Below, piece by piece: positions 14,879-24,097 of a stretch of DNA of 57,252 nt (position 1 is its first letter; each line of letters begins with the position of its first letter). A model generated the notes under the pieces. That model was not told the origin of the DNA and did not search any database. It was given only the letters and a program-made list of their open reading frames with translations. A program made the translations under genes and the position numbers. Source of the stretch: a bacterium (GTDB lineage Bacteria; Patescibacteriota; Dojkabacteria; JAKAPS01; JAJZLI01); contig DAIDGT010000006.1 of NCBI GenBank assembly GCA_027459825.1, positions 1 to 57,252 on the forward strand, read 5' to 3'.

Positions 14879-16177
14879 TTACTTACTTGTACTTGTTGTT
14901 GCCTGTGTATATGTAAATGATCCTGTTTGAGGTTGTAATATTTCAAACCATATAGTTCCTCTTTGGAATGTGACTGGATTTCCGTTCGAATCTGTAAATG
15001 TCATTCTTGTAGTATCTGAACTTTTTGTCCAGGTTCCCTGTATTTCCTGCCCATTATTAAATATTGTTGCTTTTCCAGAACCTGTTGTGTTTAATATCCA
15101 TATTAGAGAGTATGGCTCTGTTGTTCCATCTCCAGGGTATGATGATTCTGATCCTGATACATCCATAACTACTACATTTTTTGCTACAACTTCTTGATTG
15201 TTTGATGCATCGTACTGCAAAGTTCCTCCGTTGTATCTTATATAGTCGTTATTTGATTGGTCGTATATCCACTGAACGTTATAATCTGGGTCAGCACTAA
15301 ATGTTATATTTATTGATGATCCATTTGCTCCAAGTAGACTTTGTTTTGGTGTGTTTGCAAAATTGTATGGTGTTACATTACTTGCTAACTGTGCGTCTGA
15401 TGCTGAATACAACCCTTGTGATTTGGCATAACTCCATATGCTTGCTGTATTTCCATATGCATTGTGAGGTGCAAGTCTTTGAGATGACCTACAGAATGTA
15501 TATCCTGAAGTTGCACAATCGGGTGCACCAAAGTCTATCCCATCTATACTTGGAATACTTGTATTTTGAAGTTCTTGCAGAGCATATATATTTCCTCCCC
15601 AGTGAGTATATATAGCACCAATTCCTAATGCCCATGAAATATAGTATTCTCGTGCGCTTCTTATTGGTCCAACCATAGTAGGGCTATTTGCAAGGAATAC
15701 TGCCATAAATCTTGTAATTCCCCCTTCTACCTGATTTTCATATACTAAGTCTGCTTCATCAAGTCCCATTTGTGGTCTTGCATCTGGATAATAATTTTCT
15801 ATCATAACTGCAAGAGGTGGTTTTTGTAGTATTGATTGATTAGTAACATATACTCCATCAAGAGGATCCTGGTATTCTTGTACTGGTTTTTTTGTTGTTT
15901 TTTTTGGTGATATTGGGGTACTGACTTTTGTTGTAGTTATTGTATTATGTGTTTTTATAAAATTGGTTCTTATAAGTATCCATACAAAAGTTATAATTCC
16001 AAGAGTAAATGCAATCCCTAACATTAGTACTGCAAAGAAAACTACTTTTTGATTTGATGATAGATTGTTGTACCAATTTTTAAACTTTGACTGCTTAGGT
16101 ATCTTTGGAGATACATTTTCTACGCTATTTTCTTCCTTATCTACTAAATCCTTTGCATTAAAATTTACTTCTTGCAT
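14879..16177 (-). CDS. DUF3048 family membrane-anchored protein
   Basis: About 432 residues. A cytoplasmic N-terminus is followed by one membrane helix (FFAVLMLGIAFTLGIITFV, about residues 49-70 from the preferred start) and a large outside domain. The DUF3048 signature is clear: PPLAVMIENYYPDARPQMGL, DEADLVYENQVEGGITRFMA and VGPIRSAREYY. YerB of Bacillus belongs here; the molecular role is unknown. The start at 16177 (MQEVNF) is chosen because AAGGA lies about 10 nt upstream; the first ATG at 16231 would add 18 residues. Confidence 0.88.
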   Translation of the reverse strand: MQEVNFNAKDLVDKEENSVENVSPKIPKQSKFKNWYNNLSSNQKVVFFAVLMLGIAFTLGIITFVWILIRTNFIKTHNTITTTKVSTPISPKKTTKKPVQEYQDPLDGVYVTNQSILQKPPLAVMIENYYPDARPQMGLDEADLVYENQVEGGITRFMAVFLANSPTMVGPIRSAREYYISWALGIGAIYTHWGGNIYALQELQNTSIPSIDGIDFGAPDCATSGYTFCRSSQRLAPHNAYGNTASIWSYAKSQGLYSASDAQLASNVTPYNFANTPKQSLLGANGSSINITFSADPDYNVQWIYDQSNNDYIRYNGGTLQYDASNNQEVVAKNVVVMDVSGSESSYPGDGTTEPYSLIWILNTTGSGKATIFNNGQEIQGTWTKSSDTTRMTFTDSNGNPVTFQRGTIWFEILQPQTGSFTYTQATTSTSK

Positions 16178-16243
16178 ATTTATATTTTCCTTGAATATTA
16201 TAGTATAATGTCTAATATTAATTGTTAGCAAATATTTTTTTAA

Positions 16244-16492
16244 ATGGCAAATACTAAAAATCTACGATCAGAAATAGAGATATTGAAAGCAAATTCCAAA
16301 ATTTTGAAAAACGATAATTCTATCCATACTTCTTCTATAGACTATTCTTATGTAAAAAGTGGCCTTATTTGGAGTTTCATTTATATTATTATTGCTTTAT
16401 CAATTATTTTTGTTGTTTCCGTATATACAGGTAATTTCAGTTTTGATCTTGCTTTAAGGAATATTTTTCATATATCACAGATTGCTCTTTAG
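16244..16492 (+). CDS. small single-pass membrane protein
   Basis: 82 residues. A polar, coiled-coil-like N-terminus (LRSEIEILKANSKILKND) is followed by one strong membrane helix (GLIWSFIYIIIALSIIFVV). Not recognised. Divergent from the DUF3048 gene and 17 bp before the RNase P RNA gene. A half site, TAGCAAAT, lies in the shared upstream region but the full regulon palindrome is not formed. Confidence 0.6.
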   Translation: MANTKNLRSEIEILKANSKILKNDNSIHTSSIDYSYVKSGLIWSFIYIIIALSIIFVVSVYTGNFSFDLALRNIFHISQIAL

Positions 16493-16509
16493 ATGGTATA
16501 ATTGAATTT

Positions 16510-16840
16510 GCTAGTATTACATGCAATTTACGCTCTATAGATTTATTTGTAGGGTGAGGAAAGTCCGAACTGGCACTATTAATTTAGTGAAGTGGGTGCT
16601 CTTTAACGAAGAGGAAGGAGAAATCTTTCGATTAGGGCAACAGAAAGTATACCGCTTTCGAAAGGAAGTAAGGGTGAAATGGTAGTGTAAGAGACTACCG
16701 CATCAAAAGTGATTTATGATGGCATTGTAACCTCCATCCCCAGCAAGTTGGATATTACCAACGCATGGAAAAATATGAAAGTATCATATTTTCAAGATAG
16801 ATAATTGCATAAAACAGAATTCGGCTTATGTAATGCTAGC
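16510..16840 (+). ncRNA. rnpB: RNase P RNA (bacterial type A-like)
   Basis: The universal 5' core GAGGAAAGTCCGAAC (about 16556-16570) and the 3' core ACAGAATTCGGCTTAT (about 16814-16829) are both present. The ends pair as helix P1: GCTAGTATTACAT at 16510 with ATGTAATGCTAGC ending at 16840, 12 Watson-Crick pairs and one wobble. The internal AGGGCAACAGAAAG-like and AAGGGTGAAA-like segments match conserved P-RNA regions. This is the catalytic RNA of tRNA 5' maturation. Boundaries are set by P1. Confidence 0.95.
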
Positions 16841-16859
16841 TATATATATTAGAATAAGT

Positions 16860-17465
16860 TTATTTTGTGTTTTTAACTTTATATTCAAATATCTTTACAA
16901 TTCTTAGAAAAAATTTTATTAGATTTTCTAATTTTTCTTTCGATATATAAATTATAAAAGTTGATATTATTCCTATTATTGCTCCCACTATTATATCCAA
17001 TGGGTAATGTACTCCTGAAAATACTCTTGAGAATCCTATTAATATTGCTGCAATAAGGAAGAGGATTCCTATTTTTTTGTTATACATATATATTGATATA
17101 GCGATTGCAAAAGTAATTGCGGCATGATCTGATGGAAATGAATTGTCTATTTTGTGATAAATTAATTGGTGTACATATTTTAATGCTAAGAATGGCCTTT
17201 TTTCATAGTAAAATTTACCTGTGATGATATTTAGGATTAGCGCAAGAATACTTGAGAATAGTGAATAAAAGAAAACTCTTTTGTTATCTATTTTTGATAT
17301 AGGGGTTTTTATAAAATATATCAACACTGTTGAGGCAAGGAAAATATATATAAGGTTTGCTGCTGAGAATGCAATTATTGCATTTACTATTTTATTTGTT
17401 GCAAGATTGTTTATAATTCGGAATGTATAAATGTTAAGTTTGATCATAAACTGCAAGTATAACAT
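16860..17465 (-). CDS. PAP2-family membrane phosphatase
   Basis: 201 residues with about five or six membrane helices. The three phosphatase motifs are present: KFYYEKRP, FPSDHAA (PSxH form) and SRVFSGVHYPLD. PAP2 enzymes of this size often dephosphorylate undecaprenyl diphosphate (BcrC type) or phosphatidyl-phosphates; the former would fit cell-wall lipid recycling. Convergent with rnpB, and divergent from rpsF. Confidence 0.87.
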   Translation of the reverse strand: MLYLQFMIKLNIYTFRIINNLATNKIVNAIIAFSAANLIYIFLASTVLIYFIKTPISKIDNKRVFFYSLFSSILALILNIITGKFYYEKRPFLALKYVHQLIYHKIDNSFPSDHAAITFAIAISIYMYNKKIGILFLIAAILIGFSRVFSGVHYPLDIIVGAIIGIISTFIIYISKEKLENLIKFFLRIVKIFEYKVKNTK

Positions 17466-17533
17466 ATGTTTTGGGGAATTGATAAAACCTGATTTGTATG
17501 GTATATTCTCTAACTAGGTTAGTAAAATTGTTT

Positions 17534-17866
17534 ATGAAAGGAAAAGATAGAAAATATGAGATGTTGTTGATTTTAAAATCTTCTCTTCCAGAGAATGTAA
17601 GATCTGGCATCCAAAGTAAAGTTGAAAAAATAATGGAGGATACAGGTATGTCTCTAGCAAAAAGAGACGTATGGGGAAAGAAATATTTATCTTATCCAGT
17701 TAAGAAACATAAAGAAGGATATTTTGTGTTTTATAACCTTATTTATCAAAATTTTTCTGGAGATGATTTTGAAAAGGCAATGAAGGCATTTGGGATTATT
17801 CCTGAAATTTTAAGAATTGGTTTTTTTAATGTTAATAATTTTTCTGAAGTCCCAACTGTTAGTTAA
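17534..17866 (+). CDS. rpsF: 30S ribosomal protein bS6
   Basis: Ribosomal protein of the 30S platform that pairs with bS18. MKGKDRKYEMLLIL at the start and WGKKYLSYPVKKHKEGYFVFY in the middle are bS6 hallmarks. About 110 residues from ATG 17534; an upstream ATG at 17498 would add 12 residues that do not match the family start. First gene of the rpsF-ssb-rpsR operon, an order conserved across bacteria. Confidence 0.93.
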   Translation: MKGKDRKYEMLLILKSSLPENVRSGIQSKVEKIMEDTGMSLAKRDVWGKKYLSYPVKKHKEGYFVFYNLIYQNFSGDDFEKAMKAFGIIPEILRIGFFNVNNFSEVPTVS

Positions 17867-17892
17867 TATTTTATTTTAGTTATTTTATATAT

Positions 17893-18363
17893 ATGGCATC
17901 TAGATCGTTAAACAAAGCACTTTTAATTGGTAATTTAACTAGGGATCCTGAACTTAAATATACTCCAAAAGGTAATGCTGTATGTACATTTAGTATTGCT
18001 ACAAATAGTACATGGAAGGATTCTGATGGTAATGTACAGGAGATTGCTGAATTTCATAATATTGTTACATGGAATAAACTGGCTGAGATATGTTCTCAAA
18101 TTTTAAAAACGGGGATGAAGGTATACATTGAAGGTGAAATTAGAACAAGAAAATGGGAAAAAGATGGGATACAGAGAAATAGAACGGAGATTAGGGCTGA
18201 TGATATGAAAATACTATCTCCTCTTCCTAAGAATGTTGAATCGGAAATGGATGGAGGAAAGAGTGATGAATCCATGAATTCAAAAGAAGAAGATGATACA
18301 AAAGCAAAAAAAACAGTAGCTGAAGAGAGTGAAATAGATTCAATTGATGATTTACCATTTTAA
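17893..18363 (+). CDS. ssb: single-stranded DNA-binding protein
   Basis: 156 residues. OB-fold with SLNKALLIGNLTRDPELKY, AVCTFSIATN, HNIVTWNKLAEIC and GMKVYIEGEIRTRKW, followed by an acidic disordered linker and the tip DSIDDLPF that recruits partner proteins. No Shine-Dalgarno is visible before the ATG. Between bS6 and bS18 as usual. Confidence 0.96.
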   Translation: MASRSLNKALLIGNLTRDPELKYTPKGNAVCTFSIATNSTWKDSDGNVQEIAEFHNIVTWNKLAEICSQILKTGMKVYIEGEIRTRKWEKDGIQRNRTEIRADDMKILSPLPKNVESEMDGGKSDESMNSKEEDDTKAKKTVAEESEIDSIDDLPF

Positions 18364-18365
18364 TT

Positions 18366-18626
18366 ATGGCATTTACAACACAAAAATCAAAACATAAGAA
18401 GAAAAAGAAAATAATAAGAAAGTACCTTAAATGTTCTTTATGTCAGGCAGGTATATCTGATATATCTTTTATTGATGTTTACAAGTTAAAAAAGTTTGTT
18501 TCAAGAAGAGGTAAAATTATATCAAGGTTTAAAACAGGAAATTGTAGTAAGCATCAAAGAGTTGTTACCGTAGCTATAAAAAGAGCAAGGCAAATGTCTT
18601 TGCTTCCTTTTGTACTTAAGGATTAA
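18366..18626 (+). CDS. rpsR: 30S ribosomal protein bS18
   Basis: 86 residues with a very basic N-terminus, the core YKLKKFVSRRGKIISRFKTGNC and the end HQRVVTVAIKRARQMSLLPF, typical for bS18. A CSLCQAG pair of cysteines near residue 23 hints at a zinc site as in C+ paralogues. Starts 2 bp after ssb. Confidence 0.95.
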   Translation: MAFTTQKSKHKKKKKIIRKYLKCSLCQAGISDISFIDVYKLKKFVSRRGKIISRFKTGNCSKHQRVVTVAIKRARQMSLLPFVLKD

Positions 18627-18648
18627 GCTTAATAAATCTCTGCCCAAA

Positions 18649-19767
18649 ATGGAAGGTAATTTAAAAGTTTCTGCAAAAAAACAAATACTCTTTATAGTAT
18701 TAGATAATTTTTATATTACATCATATATTCCTTCTAAGAATATTAAATCCTATATATTGAAAATCCCTATTCCTCAAGAATTTTTTAATACATTTTTTGA
18801 TAAAATTAGTTTTATTTCTGATTTTATAAAGTTAAGTTCTTCTGAGGTGGACATTACTGATCCTTATATAGAGATTTATTCATCCATTTCTGCGTATAAA
18901 AAGTATTTTTTGAAAATTACTCAATCTGTGTATATTATTAATTCTCAATTTTTATCGAATGTTGCAATATACTTTGCTTCAAAATTTAATGCTTCAAAAT
19001 GTTATGTAATGTATTTATCCCGTGATAGTATTTTTGTTTCTTCGGGAACAGGTGAATATGTACTGAATAAAAATTTTGATGATTTATATACAGAATTTTT
19101 TAAAAGAAAAAATTTTGACGAATTAATATTATCTTTATCTAAAATTAAAAAATTTAATATTTACAATGCTATTGCAAAATTTCCATATACAGGCAGAGAG
19201 TATTTTGCTATGCCTATTGTTGCAATGCTAATGAAATCTTTATTATCAGATTTTCAAATTGAAACAAATGGAGAACTTCCTATTATTGTTTTAACAGGAG
19301 ATTTTGTGCAATTTTTTTCTGATGTTAATGAGTCTATATTTTCTTTATTGTATGGACTTTCTTCCTTTGGTTTTGCAAGTTTATACATTGATAAATCAAA
19401 TTCATTTCCTCTTTTATCTGCCATATCATCAGAAGAATTTTTTAATGAAAACTTAGTACATGCTGCTGACATATTTAAGATTAGTTTTGAAAAAGGATTT
19501 AGAGATAAAGAATATGTACAGGTTAAGATTGTTGATGATTCTAGTATTCGAAATGTAAAGCTGGAAAAAGGTAATATTTTAAATATTCCTGTTACCTCGC
19601 CTGCTCATATTATTATTAAACTCCCTCCTCATGCCCTGATTGGATCAAAGAGAAATGATGTTGAGTTTATTGCCAAAGGTGATATTGTTGTAGATGCCAA
19701 AGATGTTGCATCTGATAATAATTTTATTAATAAATGGACTGAAAATTTAGAACCTTTATCTTTTTAA
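18649..19767 (+). CDS. unknown protein downstream of rpsR
   Basis: About 372 residues from ATG 18649 (a TTG at 18610 inside rpsR is rejected). Mixed alpha/beta, no signal peptide or membrane segment. The middle has strands with KCYVMYLSRDSIFVSSGTG and LPIIVLTGDFVQFFSD that recall actin/ASKHA-like phosphate loops, though I cannot prove this. The C-terminal part looks like a beta-barrel (VQVKIVDDSSIRNVKLEKG). It is 3 bp ahead of another unknown gene and both sit between rpsR and ctpA, so the pair probably acts together. Confidence 0.65.
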   Translation: MEGNLKVSAKKQILFIVLDNFYITSYIPSKNIKSYILKIPIPQEFFNTFFDKISFISDFIKLSSSEVDITDPYIEIYSSISAYKKYFLKITQSVYIINSQFLSNVAIYFASKFNASKCYVMYLSRDSIFVSSGTGEYVLNKNFDDLYTEFFKRKNFDELILSLSKIKKFNIYNAIAKFPYTGREYFAMPIVAMLMKSLLSDFQIETNGELPIIVLTGDFVQFFSDVNESIFSLLYGLSSFGFASLYIDKSNSFPLLSAISSEEFFNENLVHAADIFKISFEKGFRDKEYVQVKIVDDSSIRNVKLEKGNILNIPVTSPAHIIIKLPPHALIGSKRNDVEFIAKGDIVVDAKDVASDNNFINKWTENLEPLSF

Positions 19768-19770
19768 TTT

Positions 19771-20772
19771 ATGAATATGCCTTTTATAAAAAAAATTAGA
19801 TATATTAACAAATACAGATATGCTAGGCAGAATAAGGATGGTGCGCATATTAAGGTTGTTATTGGTGATAGTGTTTCTAAAGATACAATAATTGCTAGTG
19901 GCAATATTAGTAAGATGGTTTATAAAATAAAATTGAATGATGTATTTTCTAATATTCAGAAGATAGAAAAATATATATGTAGAGTTGATGGGGAGTTAGT
20001 TTTAAAAGGTGATTCTCTAATTAAAAAAGGGTCTTTTAATCTTTCTTCTCCAGTTGAAGGCATAGTTGATTTTTCTGCGTTGAATAATGGGGTTATTCTA
20101 ATAAAATCTTTTCCAGAGGATGTTACCATTAAATCTATGCTTGATGGTGATATTGTAGATATCTTTGATGATAAAGTTATTATAGAAACATCTGTTGCAA
20201 GAGTGAATTTATCTATGGTACTTGGAGATAGTGTTGAAGCTCAATTTAAGTATATTGCTGATGATAGGGGGTATATGGACATTGATAATATTAATGCTAG
20301 TTGTATTGATAAAATAATTTATGTTGGAGGATATATTACTAGGGAAGCTATAAAAAAATCGGTAGCAGTTGGCGCATCTGGTATTATTGGAGCAGGTATT
20401 GAAATATTTGATAATGAAAATATTGAAGACCTAATAAATGCATCTTCAATAAGTATTGGAATAATTGATGGCTTTGGCAAGATCTCTGATACTACTATAA
20501 ATGAGCTTAAGAATTTTGATGGTAAACTTTCTTTAATTGAGCAAGACACTTCTGCTTTTGTAATACCGTGTGAAAATTCAACTGAGGATATAAAATCATC
20601 TTTTATTAGGAGCCCTAAAATTAATGATATTGTGCAAATTTTTTCTTTTCCAGTATGGGGGCAGACTGGGGTAATTTCAAATATTAATGATAGTAATAAT
20701 ATGCTAACAGTAACCCTCTCCTCTGGAAGTGAGGTTGATGTACATTTGTTTGATGTTATTGGTATAATCTAG
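19771..20772 (+). CDS. unknown protein, partner of the preceding gene
   Basis: 333 residues. The first 150 residues are rich in beta strands and look like barrel-sandwich/lipoyl-like repeats (GELVLKGDSLIKKGSFNLSS, PVEGIVDF, MLDGDIVDIFDDKVIIETS). The middle has IIYVGGYITREAIKKSVAVG and AVGASGIIGAGI, and the end (FSFPVWGQTGVISNI) resembles a KOW-type beta element. No membrane segment. I do not know the family; the barrel-sandwich look suggests a carrier or scaffold. Starts 3 bp after the previous stop, 5 bp before ctpA. Confidence 0.65.
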   Translation: MNMPFIKKIRYINKYRYARQNKDGAHIKVVIGDSVSKDTIIASGNISKMVYKIKLNDVFSNIQKIEKYICRVDGELVLKGDSLIKKGSFNLSSPVEGIVDFSALNNGVILIKSFPEDVTIKSMLDGDIVDIFDDKVIIETSVARVNLSMVLGDSVEAQFKYIADDRGYMDIDNINASCIDKIIYVGGYITREAIKKSVAVGASGIIGAGIEIFDNENIEDLINASSISIGIIDGFGKISDTTINELKNFDGKLSLIEQDTSAFVIPCENSTEDIKSSFIRSPKINDIVQIFSFPVWGQTGVISNINDSNNMLTVTLSSGSEVDVHLFDVIGII

Positions 20773-20777
20773 GGGTT

Positions 20778-21995
20778 ATGAAAAATTTTTTCAGTTCCAC
20801 TTTGAATTTCGTTATTCTTATAATTGTTGCTGTGGCAATAGGTTATTGGGCAGGAAATAATTTTCCTATGGGGAAAAATTCTATAGTAAATTTTGCCGAA
20901 AGTATGAATGGGACTATACAGGTTAATGGTGTTTCTAATCTTTTCAATCAGGTAGTTAATATAATAAAGACACAATACTTTTACTCTAATGTCAATAACA
21001 GTAATCTTTATTATGGCGCTATTGAGGGTATGGTTGCTTCTCTTGGAGATCCTCATAGTGAATTTTACGATCCCTCAGAGGCAAAACAATATTATAATGT
21101 TTTAGATGGAACATCTTTTGCAGGTATTGGCGTTTCTCTTGGATATAATTCTGGTGGGTATGTACAAATTGAAAAAGTACTTGCAAATACTTCTGCAGCT
21201 TCTAGTCATGTTCCTGTTGGCGATTACATAGTATCTATTAATGGATCATCTAAAAATGTTAGAAATATTAACGATGTTGTCTCTATGGTTAGGGGTGTTT
21301 CTGGAACTTATGTGACATTGGGTTTAGAAAATTCAGATTCTAGTATCTCTTATTACAAAATAAAAAGAGAGCCTGTTAATGTTTCCAGTATGTCAATTCA
21401 ATCTCTTCCTAACGGTATTGTTGATGTAAATATTCTGAGGTTTTCCGATTCTTCACTTTCTGTATGGGAGAATAATTTTAATTCAACTATGTCAAAAGTT
21501 GAGAAAATGAATCCTAAAGGAATTATTCTTGATTTACGTGGTGATCCTGGGGGGTATTTTCAGGCAGCAGTATATGCTGCTGGTGAATTTCTTCCAGAAG
21601 GCTCACTTGTTGCAAAACAACAAAATAGAGATGGGAGTATTAATCTCTTTGATACAAATTATCAGGGAAATTTACAAAATGTTCCTATGGTTATATTAGT
21701 GAATGGAGGTACTGCGTCTGCAGCCGAAATATTAACAGGTGCTCTTCAATATTATCATAGGGCTACTGTTGTAGGGGAGAATACATATGGAAAAGGGACA
21801 GCTCAGAATGTATTTACATTTTCTGACGGATCAATTTTAATTCTGACGATAGTACATTGGTTATTACCTTCCGGAAGATGGATTACTCAATCTAATCCTA
21901 TTATCCCTAATGTTAAAGTTACTCTTTCTTCTCAAGATTTTAAAAAAGGAATTGATACTCAACTTCAAAAGGCTGAGTCTATATTATCAAATTAG
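20778..21995 (+). CDS. carboxyl-terminal processing peptidase, S41 family
   Basis: 405 residues. One N-terminal membrane helix (FVILIIVAVAIGYWAG), a PDZ domain (about 110-200: FAGIGVSLGY ... VPVGDYIVSING), then the S41 protease core. The catalytic Ser314 lies in GGTASAAEI and Lys339 in GENTYGKG, 25 residues apart as in CtpA. It cleaves proteins from their C-terminal side outside the cytoplasmic membrane (known). Last gene of the rpsF-to-ctpA run, convergent with prmC (overlap 4 bp). Confidence 0.94.
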   Translation: MKNFFSSTLNFVILIIVAVAIGYWAGNNFPMGKNSIVNFAESMNGTIQVNGVSNLFNQVVNIIKTQYFYSNVNNSNLYYGAIEGMVASLGDPHSEFYDPSEAKQYYNVLDGTSFAGIGVSLGYNSGGYVQIEKVLANTSAASSHVPVGDYIVSINGSSKNVRNINDVVSMVRGVSGTYVTLGLENSDSSISYYKIKREPVNVSSMSIQSLPNGIVDVNILRFSDSSLSVWENNFNSTMSKVEKMNPKGIILDLRGDPGGYFQAAVYAAGEFLPEGSLVAKQQNRDGSINLFDTNYQGNLQNVPMVILVNGGTASAAEILTGALQYYHRATVVGENTYGKGTAQNVFTFSDGSILILTIVHWLLPSGRWITQSNPIIPNVKVTLSSQDFKKGIDTQLQKAESILSN

Positions 21996-22723
21996 TAATT
22001 AATCTTTATAAATCTATTGTAACCAAATTGATCTTTGATAATTTCTTTCTTTTCTTTGATAATAGCTATTTGTTGTGGATCCATTTCTAATAATAGTGTA
22101 CCCTTCCATTTTTTTGTATGCAATTCTTTAATTAATCTAAGAATTATTTCTATACCATCCAATCCTCCATCTAATGCTATGTGTGGTTCGTAATTTTTTA
22201 CAGATTCCTCTAATGCATTCATATCGGATATATAAGGAAGATTTGCGAATATACATTTATATTCATTAATAGGAATCTTGTCTGTAAGGTCTGTGTGAAT
22301 TATTTTTATATCCATTCCTTGTGCATTTTTTCTTGCAATATATATGGCCTTTATTGATATGTCGCTTATTAGGACATTAATACTCTGGTTTTCCTTTTTA
22401 ACCGTTATTCCTACTGCTCCAGATCCTGTTCCTATGTCTATTACGCTATCAAATTTTATTAGGTGTGGAATTATATTTTCAGTTTCAACTCTTGGAATAA
22501 GTACATTTTTATTAATAAAGAATGTTCTTCCATAAAAATTTGCTTTTTTTAGTATGTACTCTACTGGTTCTTTTTTATCTAACCTTTTAAAATATGCCTT
22601 TATTTTTTTTCTCTCAGAAGGTTTTAGTGTGTAATTTGCATTTGTGTAAACATCTTTAAATACACTTTTTGCTATTTCTATTTTATCTTTATTTTGAAGT
22701 TTAAATATGTCAATTATTTTCAC
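21992..22723 (-). CDS. prmC: release factor glutamine methyltransferase PrmC
   Basis: 243 residues. SAM-binding motif VIDIGTGSGAVGI and the catalytic-site FANLPYI (NPPY-type with Leu for the first Pro). The N-terminal helical domain has PVEYILKKANFYGRTFFINKNVLIPR as in PrmC/HemK. It methylates the GGQ glutamine of release factors, matching its position directly after prfA with a 14-bp overlap. Confidence 0.94.
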   Translation of the reverse strand: MKIIDIFKLQNKDKIEIAKSVFKDVYTNANYTLKPSERKKIKAYFKRLDKKEPVEYILKKANFYGRTFFINKNVLIPRVETENIIPHLIKFDSVIDIGTGSGAVGITVKKENQSINVLISDISIKAIYIARKNAQGMDIKIIHTDLTDKIPINEYKCIFANLPYISDMNALEESVKNYEPHIALDGGLDGIEIILRLIKELHTKKWKGTLLLEMDPQQIAIIKEKKEIIKDQFGYNRFIKINY

Positions 22724-23714
22724 TTTTTATGAGTTCCTCTATTATTTCTTCAAAATTTTTTTCCATAATACTAGAAATACCAAAAAATGATTTTTGTATT
22801 CTATGGTCTGTAATTCTATCTTGAGGGAAATTGTATGTTCTTATCTTCTCTGATCTTTTTGAGTCAGCAATTTGTTCTTTCCGTATATTTGATGTTTCCT
22901 TTTCTCTTTGCTCCTTTTGTTGTTCATAAATTTTGGATCTTAATATTTCTAATGCTAGTTCTCTATTTTGTATTTGAGATCTTGTTTCTTGACAAGAGAC
23001 AATGATACCTGTAGGAATATGTTTGATTCTAACTGCACTTTCTGTTTTATTTATATGTTGACCCCCTGCTCCTGATGCCCTGAATACATCTATTCTTAAA
23101 TCTTCATTTTTTATGCTTACTTCCTTGTTACTAACCTTAGGCATAACAACTACGGATATTGTAGATGTATGTATTCTGCCACTACTTTCAGTTTTAGGGA
23201 TTCTTTGTACTCTATGAACTCCGCTTTCATACTTTAAATATTTGTATACATCATCTCCCTCTATTGAAAAAATTGCAAGACGTAGACCTCCCGATTGATT
23301 AATATTCACTTCTATGTTTTTTATTTTCCAATTTTTATATATTGCAAAATTGATGTACATATCATATATCTCTTTTGCAAAAAGGGATGCCTCTTCCCCT
23401 CCTGTTCCTGGTCGGATTTCCATTATGATTGATTTCTTATCTTCTTGGTTTTTTGGTGAATATTGATTTTCTATTTCTTTGATTTCATTGCTTATTCTTT
23501 GATTTTCTTCTCGTGCAAGATTATCAAACTCTCCATTATATAGGCGAGTGTTAGATTCTATTTGAGATTTTAGCTTTTCTATTAAATCAAAATTATATAT
23601 ATATCCCTGAGCTTCTTTATATTGTTCAAAGATTTCTGATGTGGGATTGTTTTGAATTTCTTGATTTAATCTTTCGAGTTCTTTTTGAAAGTATTGGTAC
23701 TTTGCAAAGTCCAT
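22710..23714 (-). CDS. prfA: peptide chain release factor 1
   Basis: 334 residues, slightly shorter than the usual 355-360. The recognition motif P-K-T in HRVQRIPKTESSGRIHTS marks RF1 (P-x-T) and not RF2 (SPF). The catalytic GGQ is in RASGAGGQHINKTESAVRI. It reads UAA and UAG. UGA stop codons are used in this window, so an RF2 must exist elsewhere in the genome. Followed by prmC and preceded by rpmE. Confidence 0.95.
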   Translation of the reverse strand: MDFAKYQYFQKELERLNQEIQNNPTSEIFEQYKEAQGYIYNFDLIEKLKSQIESNTRLYNGEFDNLAREENQRISNEIKEIENQYSPKNQEDKKSIIMEIRPGTGGEEASLFAKEIYDMYINFAIYKNWKIKNIEVNINQSGGLRLAIFSIEGDDVYKYLKYESGVHRVQRIPKTESSGRIHTSTISVVVMPKVSNKEVSIKNEDLRIDVFRASGAGGQHINKTESAVRIKHIPTGIIVSCQETRSQIQNRELALEILRSKIYEQQKEQREKETSNIRKEQIADSKRSEKIRTYNFPQDRITDHRIQKSFFGISSIMEKNFEEIIEELIKSENN

Positions 23715-23716
23715 GT

Positions 23717-24046
23717 TTATTTTTTATTTTGTAGTGCCTGCATCATGTCCCTAAGTGTCATTGGACCTTGAGGGGATCGGTTATCTCTCTTTTTATCTTT
23801 TTCCTTCCTTTCTTCTTTTTGCTTTATCTTTGCATCTTGTATTTTTTGAGCTTCTTTTCTCTTAGTTTCAAAGCTCTTTACCCTATTTGCCGTATCCACT
23901 ATTTTTTGTTCTCCTGTATAAAATGGGTGACATTTATAGCAAAGTTCTACTCTCATTTCAGGAGCTGTAGAATAAAGTGTGAATTTGTTTCCACAGGAGC
24001 ATACAACAGCTGACTCTCCATATTGTGGATGTATATTTTTTTTCAT
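23717..24046 (-). CDS. rpmE: 50S ribosomal protein bL31 with basic C-terminal extension
   Basis: 109 residues from MKKNIHP. The bL31 core includes [31 protein letters not shown] with CxC and CxxC (zinc form) and DTANRVKSF. The core is about 65 residues; here a highly charged Lys/Glu tail and a C-terminal [11 protein letters not shown] helix extend it. The start at 24046 is chosen because TGT-TATAAT sits 7 nt upstream; the ATG at 24055 overlaps the -10. Confidence 0.92.
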   Translation of the reverse strand: MKKNIHPQYGESAVVCSCGNKFTLYSTAPEMRVELCYKCHPFYTGEQKIVDTANRVKSFETKRKEAQKIQDAKIKQKEERKEKDKKRDNRSPQGPMTLRDMMQALQNKK

Positions 24047-24053
24047 ACATGAC

Positions 24054-24061
24054 ATTATAAC
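24054..24061 (-). promoter_or_regulatory. extended -10, leaderless rpmE start
   Basis: On the minus strand TGT-TATAAT (hexamer at 24054-24059) ends 7 nt before the rpmE ATG at 24046. It makes the transcript of rpmE-prfA-prmC leaderless. Confidence 0.6.
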
Positions 24062-24097
24062 AGATAATTTACCTAAATCAAAAGATAAATTTATATA

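Noticed and set aside
16222-16235. Further regulon palindrome near TAGCAAAT upstream of 16244
   Set aside because: Only one half site; the partner TTGCYA is missing at the required spacing.
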